Source of the DNA: JAGWAJ01 sp026707615
GTDB taxonomy: Bacteria > Acidobacteriota > Vicinamibacteria > Vicinamibacterales > UBA8438
Length of the DNA stretch: 64,000 nucleotides
Direction: 5' to 3'
Assembly: GCA_965207595.1 (NCBI GenBank)
Contig: CBDBMW010000012.1
Coordinates: 2,356,001-2,420,000, forward strand
In this document: positions 35,334 through 44,390 of the stretch, piece after piece
Position numbering within the stretch: position 1 is the first letter of the stretch
How the letters are laid out: every line of letters begins with the position of its first letter
The notes under the pieces: generated by a model
The model's database searches: none
The model's input: the letters and a program-made list of their open reading frames with translations, nothing else
What the model was told of the DNA's origin: nothing
Program-made: the position numbers and the translations under genes

Positions 35334-36248
35334 ATGGCAGAACAGCAGCCGCAGGAACGGCCGGACGGCGACCAGGAGATAGACCGGCGCGTCTTCGACC
35401 TCTACGACGAGTACTGCCACGGCTACATCGATCGGCGCGAGTTCCTGAGCCGCGCCGCCGCCCTCACCATCGGCGGCGTCTCCGCCCTCTGGATGGCGCA
35501 GGCGCTCCTGCCGCGGTACGCGGAGGCGCAGACGATCTCGTTCACCGACTCGCGCATCCGGGCGAACTACGTCGAGTACGACTCGCCCGGCGGCACGTCG
35601 GGGACGATGCGCGGCTACCTCGTGCAGCCGAGCGGCGACGGGCCGTTCCCGGCCGTGGTGGTCATCCACGAGAACCGCGGGCTGAATCCGCATATCGAGG
35701 ACGTCGCGCGGCGCGCCGCGGTGGCCGGCTTCCTGGCCCTGGCGCCGGACGGGCTGTCGCCGGTGGGCGGCTACCCCGGCAACGACGACGACGGCCGGAC
35801 GCTGCAGCGGAGCCTCGAGCCCGCGCGCCTCGATCAGGACATGATCAACAGCGCGCGCTACCTCAAGGGCCACGAGCTCTCGAACGGTCAGCTCGGCGCC
35901 ACCGGGTTCTGCTGGGGCGGCGGCATGACCAACCGCCTGGCGGTCGAGCTGGGCTCGGACCTGCAGGCCGGCGTTCCCTTCTACGGCGCCTCGGCGGCGA
36001 GCGAGGACGTCGGCCGCATCGAGGCCGCGATTCTCATCATCTACGCCAGCCACGACCCCCGCATCAACGCCATGTGGCCCGACTACGAGGCCGCGCTCAA
36101 GGAGCACGGCGTCGACTACGAGATGGAGATGTACGAGGGGACGCTGCACGGCTTCCACAACAACTCGACGCCGCGCTACAACGAGGCGGCCGCCGCGCTG
36201 GCGTGGAACCGCACCGTGGGCTTCTGGCGGCGGCACCTCGGGGTGTAG
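35334..36248 (+). CDS. Tat-exported dienelactone hydrolase-family protein
   Basis: 304 residues. After an acidic N-terminus comes a twin-arginine leader (DRREFLSRAAALTIGG, about residues 33-50) and an AEAQ-like cleavage site near residue 65. The alpha/beta-hydrolase domain has the nucleophile cysteine in GFCWGGG, the acid in ASHDPRIN and the histidine in LHGFHN, the Cys-Asp-His triad of the dienelactone hydrolase family. It would hydrolyse an ester or lactone in the periplasm. Confidence 0.9.
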   Translation: MAEQQPQERPDGDQEIDRRVFDLYDEYCHGYIDRREFLSRAAALTIGGVSALWMAQALLPRYAEAQTISFTDSRIRANYVEYDSPGGTSGTMRGYLVQPSGDGPFPAVVVIHENRGLNPHIEDVARRAAVAGFLALAPDGLSPVGGYPGNDDDGRTLQRSLEPARLDQDMINSARYLKGHELSNGQLGATGFCWGGGMTNRLAVELGSDLQAGVPFYGASAASEDVGRIEAAILIIYASHDPRINAMWPDYEAALKEHGVDYEMEMYEGTLHGFHNNSTPRYNEAAAALAWNRTVGFWRRHLGV

Positions 36249-36352
36249 CGCGGCGGCCTCGGCGCGGGTGGGCAGGACAACGCGGCGAGATCAGGCGGGC
36301 GCGCCGGCAGCCGGAGCGTGAGGGGGCGGGTTTGCGCCCGGGAGGAGGCAGC

Positions 36353-37549
36353 GTGGGCGAAGTCGAACGGCGATGGCGGCGGGGCGTCACGCGCCGGCAG
36401 GCGCTCGGCGGACTGGCGTCGTTCCTGGCGGGGTCGCCCGCCCTGCTGCACGCGCAGCGCGACCCGTGGCCGCTCGGCCCGCACCGGCGCTTCCTCGGCT
36501 TCGACGAGATGCGCGACGTGTTCGACTTCGAGCCGATCTTCCGCGCCAACGTGCCGCTGACGATCTACGACTTCACCGCGCACGGCACGGAGTCGGAGTT
36601 CACGCTCAACCGCAACCGCGATGCGTTCGACTGGGTGCAGCTCATCGGCCGGGGCGGGGTCGACCCGGCGGACGTGGACACGTCGACGGAGCTCTTCGGA
36701 CACGCGATGCCGAGCCCGATCCTGCTCGCGCCGACGTCCCGCCAGCGCGACCTCCATCCGGACGGCGAGCTCGGCATGCACCGCGCGGCGACCACGACCG
36801 GCACCACGATGATCGTGAGCAACGCCTCGAGCTTCCCCTTCGCGCGCATCGCCCGCGGGGCGGACGGCCCGCTCTGGTACCAGCGCTACGCGACGCGGGA
36901 GATGGAGCCCAACCGCGTCGCGCTCGGCGAGGCGCAGGAGGTCGGGGCGCAGACGATCGTCGTGACCATCGACCAGCAGGCGTCCTACTACGAGCGCGAC
37001 CTCCACGACCGCCATCTCGGCGGGACGCCGCGCCGCGTGACGCGGCGGGTGGTCGACGACCCGCCCAATCCCTACCGCGTCAACGCGGGCCGGCTGTGGT
37101 ACGAGTGGAAGCTCTTCGACGACCTTCGGCCGATGTGCGAGGTCCCGATGCTGGCCAAGGGCATCCTGACCGGCGAGGGGGCGCGCAAGTGCCTGGAGCA
37201 CGGCGTGGACGGCATCATCGTCTCCAACCACGGGGGGCGCGCCATCGACTACGGCCCCTCCAGTCTCGAGGTTCTCGAGGAGGTGGTCGAGGCGGTCGGC
37301 GGGCGCGTCCCGGTGCTCGTCGACAGCGGGTTCCGCCGCGGGAGCGATGCGCTGAAGGCGCTCGCCCTCGGCGCCGACGCGGTCTGCTTCGGCCGGGCCT
37401 CGCGCTGGGGGCTCGGCGCGTTCGGCGAGGCGGGCGCCCAGAAGGTGCTGGAGATCCTCGATGCGGAGCTCCGGCAGGCGATGGCGTCGGCCGGGGTGGC
37501 GTCGCTCGCCGAGATCGACCGCAGCATCGTGAGGACGGACTTCCCGTAG
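36353..37549 (+). CDS. Exported FMN-dependent alpha-hydroxy-acid oxidase (first of a pair)
   Basis: 398 residues. The N-terminus has a twin-arginine leader (VTRRQALGGLASFLAG, residues 13-28) ending near HAQ. The TIM-barrel matches lactate/glycolate oxidases: ILLAPTSRQRDLHPDGE, WYQRY, IVVTIDQQ, MLAKGILTGE, IVSNHGGR (catalytic His and substrate Arg) and GFRRGSDALKALALGADAV. GTG 36353 is chosen for GGAGGAGG just upstream. It probably oxidises a hydroxy acid in the periplasm and passes electrons to a carrier. Confidence 0.9.
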   Translation: MGEVERRWRRGVTRRQALGGLASFLAGSPALLHAQRDPWPLGPHRRFLGFDEMRDVFDFEPIFRANVPLTIYDFTAHGTESEFTLNRNRDAFDWVQLIGRGGVDPADVDTSTELFGHAMPSPILLAPTSRQRDLHPDGELGMHRAATTTGTTMIVSNASSFPFARIARGADGPLWYQRYATREMEPNRVALGEAQEVGAQTIVVTIDQQASYYERDLHDRHLGGTPRRVTRRVVDDPPNPYRVNAGRLWYEWKLFDDLRPMCEVPMLAKGILTGEGARKCLEHGVDGIIVSNHGGRAIDYGPSSLEVLEEVVEAVGGRVPVLVDSGFRRGSDALKALALGADAVCFGRASRWGLGAFGEAGAQKVLEILDAELRQAMASAGVASLAEIDRSIVRTDFP

Positions 37550-37680
37550 GAGCGGGGCCGCCAGGCGACGATGGGTGGGCTGGGCTTCTACGCGAGGGAG
37601 CCGCGCGGACTCTTGGGGGCGAGTGGGCACCAAGCAGCGTCCGCCGATGATCGGCGGTCTGGACGGGTAGGCATGCTGCA

Positions 37681-38718
37681 ATGAAGGTGGACAGACGACA
37701 CTCCCTGCGGCGGTTCGGTGCATTCGTGGCCGGCTCGCCCCTGTTGCAGGCACAAGGTGAGCCCGGGGGCGGGGCGCCGCCGTCGGATCGGTTGGCGCCG
37801 GTGCTCGAGCTGGTCAACGTCCCCGAGTTCGAGGCGATGGCCGCGCTGGTGCTGCCGCGCGAGCGCTTCGAGGCGATTCGCGGTGGCGCCCGCACCTCGT
37901 TCGACCGGATGACGTTCCGCCAGCGGTTGATGGTCTACGCGATGGACCTCGACCTGACCACGCGGCTGTTCGGGCACGACATGTTCGCCCCGATCCTCGT
38001 CGGTCCGGTGGCGCGGCAGGGCGAGCTCCATCCCGACGGCGAGCTGGCGACGGCGCGCGGCGCGTCGGCCGCCAAGGCGGTGATGGTCGCCACGCGGCAG
38101 TCGAGCCGCCCCCTCGACGAGGTGGTCGCGGCGAGCGACGAGCCCGTCTGGTACCAGCTCTACGCCGACGCGGGTGATCTGGAGGACGATGCCTCGCGCG
38201 CGGTGGACGCCGGGTGCCGGGCGGTCTGCGTCACCGTCGGCGTTTCCGCGGAGCATCGCCCTGCCCCGACCGACTGGGACGACGTCGCCCGGCTCGCCGC
38301 GGCGGTCGACGTTCCCGTCGTGGTCAAGGGGATCACGAGCACGGGTGATGCCGAGACCGCGCTCGCGGCGGGGGCCGGAGGACTGGTCGTCTCGAACCAC
38401 GGCGGCCTCGCCGGCGGCGGCGAGACGCTCGCCGTCGACGTGCTCCCTGCGGTCGCCGACGTGGTGGCCGGCCGGGCGCCCGTCCTCGTCGACGGGAGCT
38501 TCCGCCGCGGCACCGACATCCTCAAGGGGCTCGCCCTCGGCGCCACCGCCGTGCTCGTCGCGCGCCCGCCGATGTGGGGTCTGGCCGCCTACGGCGCCGA
38601 CGGCGTCCGGACCGTCGTCGAGATCCTGCAGACCGAGCTCGCCCGCAACATGGCCGCCTCCGGCCGCCCGCAGATCGACATGATCGACCGCGCCCTGGTC
38701 CGCTTCGACTCGCGGTAG
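37681..38718 (+). CDS. Exported alpha-hydroxy-acid oxidase paralogue lacking the substrate Arg
   Basis: 345 residues, paralogous to the upstream oxidase, with a short leader (SLRRFGAFVAGSPLLQAQ). The FMN-binding barrel is recognisable (APILVGPVARQGELHPDGE, WYQLYADAG, VVVKGITSTGDAE, GSFRRGTDILKGLALGATAV). The catalytic block reads VSNHGGLAGGG: the histidine is kept, but the arginine that binds the substrate carboxylate in the family is leucine. It is also about 50 residues shorter, missing the variable loop. It may act on a different substrate or be inactive. Confidence 0.85.
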   Translation: MKVDRRHSLRRFGAFVAGSPLLQAQGEPGGGAPPSDRLAPVLELVNVPEFEAMAALVLPRERFEAIRGGARTSFDRMTFRQRLMVYAMDLDLTTRLFGHDMFAPILVGPVARQGELHPDGELATARGASAAKAVMVATRQSSRPLDEVVAASDEPVWYQLYADAGDLEDDASRAVDAGCRAVCVTVGVSAEHRPAPTDWDDVARLAAAVDVPVVVKGITSTGDAETALAAGAGGLVVSNHGGLAGGGETLAVDVLPAVADVVAGRAPVLVDGSFRRGTDILKGLALGATAVLVARPPMWGLAAYGADGVRTVVEILQTELARNMAASGRPQIDMIDRALVRFDSR

Positions 38719-38751
38719 TTGACGGCAGGCCGCGGGTTCGGAGGGGCCGAC

Positions 38752-38844
38752 ATGGGCCAGGAGCGCAAGGTCTACTTCGCGTACGGTTCCAACATGTCCG
38801 TTCGCCGCCTTCAGAGCAGAGTTGTGGACGACGAAGCATGTTGA
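38752..38844 (+). pseudogene. 5' fragment of a gamma-glutamylcyclotransferase-like gene
   Basis: A 30-codon open frame with a good GGAGGGG ribosome site reads VYFAYGSNMSVRRLQSRV, the diagnostic N-terminus of GGCT-fold proteins (FAYGSNM followed by RLxxR), then stops. The rest of the fold is absent. The stop overlaps the start of the following ATPase gene, so the ATPase module appears to have been inserted into, or to have replaced, the rest of this gene. Confidence 0.72.
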
Positions 38845-40166
38845 AGCGAGTGCACATCAAGGGCTACAAGTCCCTCGCCGACGTCGAGGTGAGGCTGGAG
38901 CCGCTCACCGTGCTGTTCGGACCGAACGCGGCGGGGAAGAGCAACCTTCTCGATGCGCTCCAACTACTCTCAAGGCTCGGCACGAGCAGGACGCTGAAGG
39001 ACGCGTTCGATTCTCCGTACCGCGGCAAGCCGCTCGAGTCGTTTCGTATCGGGAAGACCGGCATCAAGGGCTTGATCGAGCAGGAACGCCTCGTGTTCTC
39101 CATGGAGGCCGACCTGCAACTCTCGGATGCGGTCGTTGCAGCGGTCGAGCGGCAGATCCGAGACATGCGCCGTCCAAGTCGAGACGCTTCGACGCCGAAA
39201 CCGGGGAAGCAACGCGCCCGTGTGCGCGAGCGAGATCTGCGGTACCGGATCGAGATCGAGATGCTCCCCAAGTCTGGGGTGCTGCGGGTGGCCGACGAGT
39301 ACCTGGCTGCCCTTAACCGAGAGGGTGAGCCCACTGGGAAGCGGAAGCCGTTCTTCGAACGGCGGGGTGAGGAGATTCACCTGCGCCTCGAGGGGCAGGG
39401 GCATCCCACGCACTACGAGCGCTTCCTCGATCACAGCATCCTGTCCATGCCGCACTATCCGCCACACTATCCTCACCTGGTGGCCGCGCGCCGGGAGCTG
39501 GAAAGCTGGTTGTTCTTCTACTTCGAGCCGCGGGAGCGGATGCGTGCGGCCAATCCGGTGAAGGAAGTGCGGCATATCGGCCTCATGGGCGAGGAGCTCG
39601 CCGCGTTCCTGAATTCGGTGAGAGCCAACAACCCCAGGCAGTTCCGGGGCATCGAGAGGGCGCTGCACACCCTGATGCCGAGCGCGGACGGCATCGAGAT
39701 CGACGTGAACGATCTCGGTGAAGTGGAGTTGCGACTCAAGGAAGGGGGCGTGGCGATACCGGCGCGTGTGCTTTCGGAGGGTACGCTGCGGATGCTCGGT
39801 CTCCTCGCGCTGGCGGGTACGGACGAGCACCCGGCGCTCGTCGGCTTCGAAGAACCGGAGAACGGCGTGCACCCCAGGCGGATCCAGTTGGTTGCGGAAC
39901 TGCTGAAGACGCGAGAGAGCTTGCGGCAGAGTCAGTACATCGTCACTACGCACTCGCCAATCCTGCCCGACATGCTCTCCAACACGTCACTCTTCGTGGT
40001 CCGTCGATCGGACGGGCAGACCCGGGTGGATCCGTTCTCGACGTGGGGAACCCCTCGACCGTGGGGGGAGCATCGGGGAGGCCCTGTCGGACGACGAGGA
40101 GCGCTCGCCGGTTTCCGAGCGCATACTGCGCGGCGATTTCGATGCGTGAGGTCGCCCTGTTCGTAG
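38838..40166 (+). CDS. AAA-family (OLD/RecF-like) ATPase, frameshifted near its end
   Basis: A 442-codon frame beginning MLKRVHIKGYKSLADVEV. It has Walker A FGPNAAGKSN (residues 32-41), an ABC-type signature near PARVLSEGTLRML, Walker B ALVGFEEPENG and the switch histidine in VTTHSPIL. This is the OLD/AAA15-21 type of ATPase often found in anti-phage modules with a TOPRIM-like partner. After residue 405 the reading changes phase: the +1 frame from 40054 encodes LDRGGSIGEALSDDEERS and ends at 40149, overlapping the next start. An extra G in the run at 40045-40048 would explain the shift. It may be a pseudogene or a sequencing error. Confidence 0.8.
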   Translation: MLKRVHIKGYKSLADVEVRLEPLTVLFGPNAAGKSNLLDALQLLSRLGTSRTLKDAFDSPYRGKPLESFRIGKTGIKGLIEQERLVFSMEADLQLSDAVVAAVERQIRDMRRPSRDASTPKPGKQRARVRERDLRYRIEIEMLPKSGVLRVADEYLAALNREGEPTGKRKPFFERRGEEIHLRLEGQGHPTHYERFLDHSILSMPHYPPHYPHLVAARRELESWLFFYFEPRERMRAANPVKEVRHIGLMGEELAAFLNSVRANNPRQFRGIERALHTLMPSADGIEIDVNDLGEVELRLKEGGVAIPARVLSEGTLRMLGLLALAGTDEHPALVGFEEPENGVHPRRIQLVAELLKTRESLRQSQYIVTTHSPILPDMLSNTSLFVVRRSDGQTRVDPFSTWGTPRPWGEHRGGPVGRRGALAGFRAHTARRFRCVRSPCS

Positions 40167-40385
40167 AGGACTCCGCTCATCGGCTGATCCTCCGGCCGTA
40201 GCCGCTACAAGAAGCGCTTGATCGACGCAGTCTGCGACGCCGGTGTTACCCCGATCCTGGGGGGATTGGAGTACGCGGAGGATATCGTTCGCGAAATGGA
40301 CATCGGTCGAATCGCGCAGGCGGACCGTTCGTTCGGGCGATTCGTCGACGGCCTGTCCGCGGTAGTCCGGGACTGGGAGCGCTGA
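40142..40385 (+). pseudogene. Remnant of a TOPRIM-like/DUF4276-type partner gene with internal deletion
   Basis: ATG 40142 starts MREVALFVEDSAHRL, a typical beginning of the small partner proteins encoded after such ATPases, but it stops at 40201. In another phase, 40203-40385 reads RYKKRLIDAVCDAGVTPILG, then EYAEDIVREMDIG and a final VVRDWER with a stop, which looks like the C-terminus of the same partner. The middle (probably well over 100 residues) is missing. The start overlaps the restored ATPase stop in ATGCGTGA. The family name is from memory and uncertain. Confidence 0.65.
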
Positions 40386-40495
40386 GCTTGCCGGCGGCCC
40401 AGGTCCCGTGAGAGTACTCCATCCGCCGGCTGCTACGGACGAAGTACACTGGCCTTCCGTTCCAACGCTCTCCCAGAGAACTCCGACCTGATCCA

Positions 40496-42499
40496 ATGAA
40501 GAGGAAGCCGATGTCGAGGCAGAGGATTCGTTGTGCGGCCGTCGTGGCGTCGGCCTGCGCGCTGGCCATTCCAGCCGCCGGCCAGGAGCTTGATCGCACG
40601 ATGGTCGAGTGGCCCTACGTGGGCAGCGACCAGGCCGCGTCGAAGTACTCGGCGCTGGCCGACATCGACGCGTCGAACGTCGAGCGGCTCGAGGTGGCCT
40701 GGTCGTGGGAGCCGAACGAGCTGCCGAACCGGGAGTTCCAGACGCGGCCGGGCAGCTTCGAGGTGATGCCGCTGATGATCGACAACATCGTCTACGTCTC
40801 GACGATGTACTCGCGCGTCGTGGCGCTCGACGCCGAGACGGGGGAGGAGCTCTGGGCGTTCGACCCCGAGGCATGGCGCACCGGACCGCAGGGCGGTCCG
40901 CCCGGGGGCTTCAAGCACCGGGGCGTCGCGGTCTGGCCGGCCGACGGCAACCGGACCGTCGGCGCGGGCGACGGGATGCGCGTGTTCATCAACAGCCGGG
41001 ACAGTCTGTACGCGCTGAACGCCGCCGACGGCTCCCTGATCCCCTCGTTCGGCGACGAGGGCCGGGTGCTGCTGACGGAGAACTTCCCGAATCCGGTGAC
41101 GCACGAGATGTTCGACCAGACATCGCCGCCGGTCGTCTTCGAGGACCTCGTCATCGTCGGCAGCCGCGTGCCCGACCGCATCCAGCGGCGCTTCGACACG
41201 CCCGGGTCGGTGCAGGCGTTCGACGTCCACACCGGCGAGCGGCGCTGGGTCTTCTACACGGTGCCGCAGTCGAACGACGCCTTCGGGGCCGACACGTGGG
41301 AGGACGGCTCGTGGCGCTTCACGGGGCACGCCAACGTCTGGGGCCTCATGTCGCTCGACGCCGAGCGGGGCCTCCTCTACGTCCCCACCAGCACGCCGAG
41401 CAGCGACTACTGGGGCGGGCGCCGGCTGGGCGCCAACCTCTTCGCCGAGTCGCTCGTCTGCCTCGACGCGCGGACCGGCCAGCGCGAGTGGCACTTCCAG
41501 GCCGTGCACCACGGGCTGTGGGACTACGACTTCACGTCGGCGCCCAACCTGATGACGCTCGAGGTCGACGGACGGAGCATCGACGCCGTGGCCGAGGTGT
41601 CGAAGCAGGGCTTCACCTACGTCTTCGACCGGGTCACCGGGGAGCCGGTCTGGCCCATCGAGGAGCGGCCGGTCGACACCGAGACCGACGTGCCGGGCGA
41701 GGTGCCGTACCCCACCCAGCCGTTCCCGACGAAGCCCCCGCCGTTCGCGGCGCAGGGCGTGTCGCTCGACGACGCCAACGACCTGACGCCGGAGATCCAC
41801 CGCCTTGCGGTCGAGGAGCTCCAGACCTACCGGCTGGGGCCGCTCTTCACGCCGCCCAGCCTGCGCGGGACGCTGCAGCGGCCGCGCGTCGACGGCGGCG
41901 CCAACTGGGGCGGGGCGGCGCTCGATCCCGAGACCAACCGGCTCTACGTCCGCACGTCGGAGGGCGTCTCGCCGAACCAGGTCTGCGAGACCGACCCCGA
42001 CCTGCCCGAGGTCGACGTCGCCTACACCAACAACTGCCCGCGCGGCGGCTCCGCCGGCATCTTCCGGGGGCTCGGCGGCTACGTCCCCGCGGAGCGGAGC
42101 CGCCTGGGGCCGATCCCCCTCGTCAAGCCGCCCTACGCCCGCCTGGTCGCCATCGACCTCGACGCAGGCGACATCGCCTGGAGCGTCCCGTTCGGCGAGG
42201 GGAGCCGCGTCATGCGCGCGCACCCGCTGCTGCGCGGGGTCGACCTGCCCGAGCGCCTCGGCACGCCGGGCGCCCCCGGTCCCCTGGTCACCGGCGGCGG
42301 GCTCGTCTTCCTCGGGGGCGGTGATCCGTATCTCTACGCCTTCGACGCCGCGACCGGCCGCGAGGTGACGCGCTTCGCCACCGAGTTCCGGACCAGCAGC
42401 AACCCCATGACCTACCGCTCCCGCGCGGGCCGGCAGTTCATCGTGATCGCGACCGGCGCCGGGCCCGACGCGCGCCTGGTGGCCTTCGCGCTGCCGTAG
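40496..42499 (+). CDS. PQQ-dependent dehydrogenase-like quinoprotein
   Basis: 667 residues with a signal peptide (ASACALAIPAAG, near residues 18-30). The body is an eight-bladed quinoprotein propeller: repeats AETGEELWAFD, HTGERRWVFY, TGQREWHFQAVHHGLWDYD and DAGDIAWSVPFG, with GGANWGGAALDP. It resembles the membrane/periplasmic glucose dehydrogenase-type family; I see no adjacent cysteine pair as in methanol/ethanol dehydrogenases. It would oxidise an alcohol or sugar in the periplasm, needing externally supplied or separately encoded PQQ; no pqq genes are in this window. ATG 40511 is an alternative start. Confidence 0.9.
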   Translation: MKRKPMSRQRIRCAAVVASACALAIPAAGQELDRTMVEWPYVGSDQAASKYSALADIDASNVERLEVAWSWEPNELPNREFQTRPGSFEVMPLMIDNIVYVSTMYSRVVALDAETGEELWAFDPEAWRTGPQGGPPGGFKHRGVAVWPADGNRTVGAGDGMRVFINSRDSLYALNAADGSLIPSFGDEGRVLLTENFPNPVTHEMFDQTSPPVVFEDLVIVGSRVPDRIQRRFDTPGSVQAFDVHTGERRWVFYTVPQSNDAFGADTWEDGSWRFTGHANVWGLMSLDAERGLLYVPTSTPSSDYWGGRRLGANLFAESLVCLDARTGQREWHFQAVHHGLWDYDFTSAPNLMTLEVDGRSIDAVAEVSKQGFTYVFDRVTGEPVWPIEERPVDTETDVPGEVPYPTQPFPTKPPPFAAQGVSLDDANDLTPEIHRLAVEELQTYRLGPLFTPPSLRGTLQRPRVDGGANWGGAALDPETNRLYVRTSEGVSPNQVCETDPDLPEVDVAYTNNCPRGGSAGIFRGLGGYVPAERSRLGPIPLVKPPYARLVAIDLDAGDIAWSVPFGEGSRVMRAHPLLRGVDLPERLGTPGAPGPLVTGGGLVFLGGGDPYLYAFDAATGREVTRFATEFRTSSNPMTYRSRAGRQFIVIATGAGPDARLVAFALP

Positions 42500-42652
42500 G
42501 GGCAGGACGCGTGGGCCCGGCATCGACGCCGAGAGCCGGCCCCCCCCCCACGGTTGGAGGGCGGCGGGCTGCCGCCGTCACCGCGCGGGGGACGGGGCGC
42601 CGTTTCAGGGAAGAGCGGGGCGCCGTTTCGAGGACAACGAGGAGGAGTCTCG

Positions 42653-43087
42653 ATGAGCGAGAGCGCCGCCCCGGAGGGCCAACGCAGCGTGACGCCGTAC
42701 CTCGTCGCCAGCGATGTCGATCAGCTCATCGACTTTCTCACGGCAGCGTTCGGCGCCACGGAGAAGGAGCGGGTCCCCGGCCAGGACGGCCGGACGGGGC
42801 ACGCGCGGGTCGCCATCGGCGATTCGTACGTGATGATGGGCAGGGCGCAGGAGGGCTTTCCGGCGCTCCCCTGCTATGTCTACGTGTACGTGCCGGACAC
42901 CGATGCCACCTACACCCGGGCCCTGGCGGCCGGGGCGGCGTCCGTGCAGGAACCGGCCGACGCGTTCTATGGCGACCGCACCGCCGCCGTGAAGGACCCG
43001 GCCGGCAACACCTGGATGTTCGCCACCCGTCAGGAGAAGCTGACCGACGAGGAGCTGTCCGAGCGGGCCAGGGAGCACATGCCCTGA
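42653..43087 (+). CDS. VOC-family protein
   Basis: 144 residues of the VOC / PhnB-like type: SVTPYLVASDVDQLIDFLTAAFGA at the start, YVYVPDTDATYTRALAAGA, and the closing VKDPAGNTWMFATRQE. This family covers glyoxalase-like, resistance and unassigned proteins; no specific substrate is evident. GGAGGAG precedes the ATG. The intergenic stretch before it contains a C10 run (42540-42549) and a duplicated CGGGGCGCCGTTTC. Confidence 0.87.
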   Translation: MSESAAPEGQRSVTPYLVASDVDQLIDFLTAAFGATEKERVPGQDGRTGHARVAIGDSYVMMGRAQEGFPALPCYVYVYVPDTDATYTRALAAGAASVQEPADAFYGDRTAAVKDPAGNTWMFATRQEKLTDEELSERAREHMP

Positions 43088-43115
43088 GGCGGCGCCGGGC
43101 GACCACCGAGCGACC

Positions 43116-44219
43116 ATGCCAGCGAACGAAGACACCGTCTCGCTCTACAGCGACACCGAGACCCGACCGACGCCGGGGATGCGCGCCGCGATGGCGGCGG
43201 CCGAGGTGGGGGACGAGCAGAAGGCCGAGGACCCGACCATCCTCCGGCTGCAGGAGCGGGTGGCGGATCTGCTGGGGAAGGAGGCCGCGCTCTGGCTCCC
43301 GACCGGCACGATGTGCAACCTGGTGGCGGTCAAGACTCACACCCGGCCGGGGGATGCGCTCATCGCCGAGGGCATGGCGCACGTCATCCGGGCGGAGTCG
43401 GGCGGGGCTGCCCTCGCCTCGGGCGTCATGGTGCAGCCGATCCAGACCGAGCGCGGGATCTTCACGCCGGCCGAACTCGACGCGGCGATGGATCGGGTAG
43501 TGGCCGTGCCGGTGCCCTACGGGCAGCCGGTGGGGCTGGTCTGCGTCGAGCAGACCCACAACTTCGGCGGCGGGGCCGTCTGGAAGCGGGAGGAACTGGC
43601 CGCGGTCTCGGCCTGTGCGCGCGGGCGCGGCGTGCCGCTGCACATGGACGGCGCCCGGCTCATGAACGCGTGCGTGGCGAGCGGCGTTCCCGCAGCGACG
43701 TTCGCGGCCGCGGTCGACAGCGTCTGGATCGATTTCACCAAGGGGCTCGGCGCGCCGATCGGCGCCGTGCTGGCGGGGTCGCGCGACTTCCTCACCGCCG
43801 CCCGGCGCTACAAGCAGCTCTTCGGCGGCGCCATGCGCCAGGCGGGCATCGCCGCCGCCGGCTGCCTCTACGCCCTCGACCATCACGTCGACCGGCTGGC
43901 CGAGGACCACGAGCACGCCCGCCTGCTGGCGCGCGGCCTGAGCGACATCGACGGCATCGCCGTGCGGACGGCGGATCCCGACACCAACATGGTTTTCTTC
44001 GACGTCGGCGGCCTCGGCCTGAGCAACCGCGAGTTCGTCGACCGCCTGGCCGCGTCCGGCGTGCGCGTGAGCGGCGCCGGCGGCGACATCCGCGCCGTCA
44101 CCCACCTCGACGTCTCGCGTGCGGGAATCGAGCGAGCGCTCGCGGTGATCGGGGTAATCGCCGCCGATGCCCGAAGGGGCAGGAGCGTCGGCTCTGGACG
44201 GACCGGGACAGCAATCTGA
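43116..44219 (+). CDS. Low-specificity threonine aldolase-like PLP enzyme
   Basis: 367 residues of fold type I PLP enzyme: LYSDTETRPTPGMRAAMAAAEVGDE at the start, TGTMCNLVAV, HMDGARLMNAC (PLP Asp) and DFTKGLGAP with the Schiff-base lysine, typical of threonine aldolases (LtaE). It would cleave threonine or allo-threonine to glycine and acetaldehyde, or act on a related beta-hydroxy amino acid. It follows the VOC gene by 28 bp and may share its transcript. Confidence 0.9.
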   Translation: MPANEDTVSLYSDTETRPTPGMRAAMAAAEVGDEQKAEDPTILRLQERVADLLGKEAALWLPTGTMCNLVAVKTHTRPGDALIAEGMAHVIRAESGGAALASGVMVQPIQTERGIFTPAELDAAMDRVVAVPVPYGQPVGLVCVEQTHNFGGGAVWKREELAAVSACARGRGVPLHMDGARLMNACVASGVPAATFAAAVDSVWIDFTKGLGAPIGAVLAGSRDFLTAARRYKQLFGGAMRQAGIAAAGCLYALDHHVDRLAEDHEHARLLARGLSDIDGIAVRTADPDTNMVFFDVGGLGLSNREFVDRLAASGVRVSGAGGDIRAVTHLDVSRAGIERALAVIGVIAADARRGRSVGSGRTGTAI

Positions 44220-44390
44220 GCGGATCCGGTGGGGAGCCGGGCCTTGGCAGGCGCGCGACCGCGGGTTTCGCCGGTACCGATCACCGCCGTTGGCGATAGC
44301 GGCCGACCCGATCGGCAACGAGAGATCAACTACTATGGAGAGTAGGGTCGGTGACTCGCTTGAACGGTTGGAAGGCAGTTCTGGGAGGCT

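Noticed and set aside
38838..40166. Intact OLD-type two-gene defence system
   Set aside because: The ATPase is out of frame near its end and the partner gene has lost its middle, so it is more likely a decayed remnant.
42540..42549. C10 homopolymer as a phase-variation switch
   Set aside because: It is intergenic, more than 100 bp before the VOC gene, with no promoter or frame it could alter.
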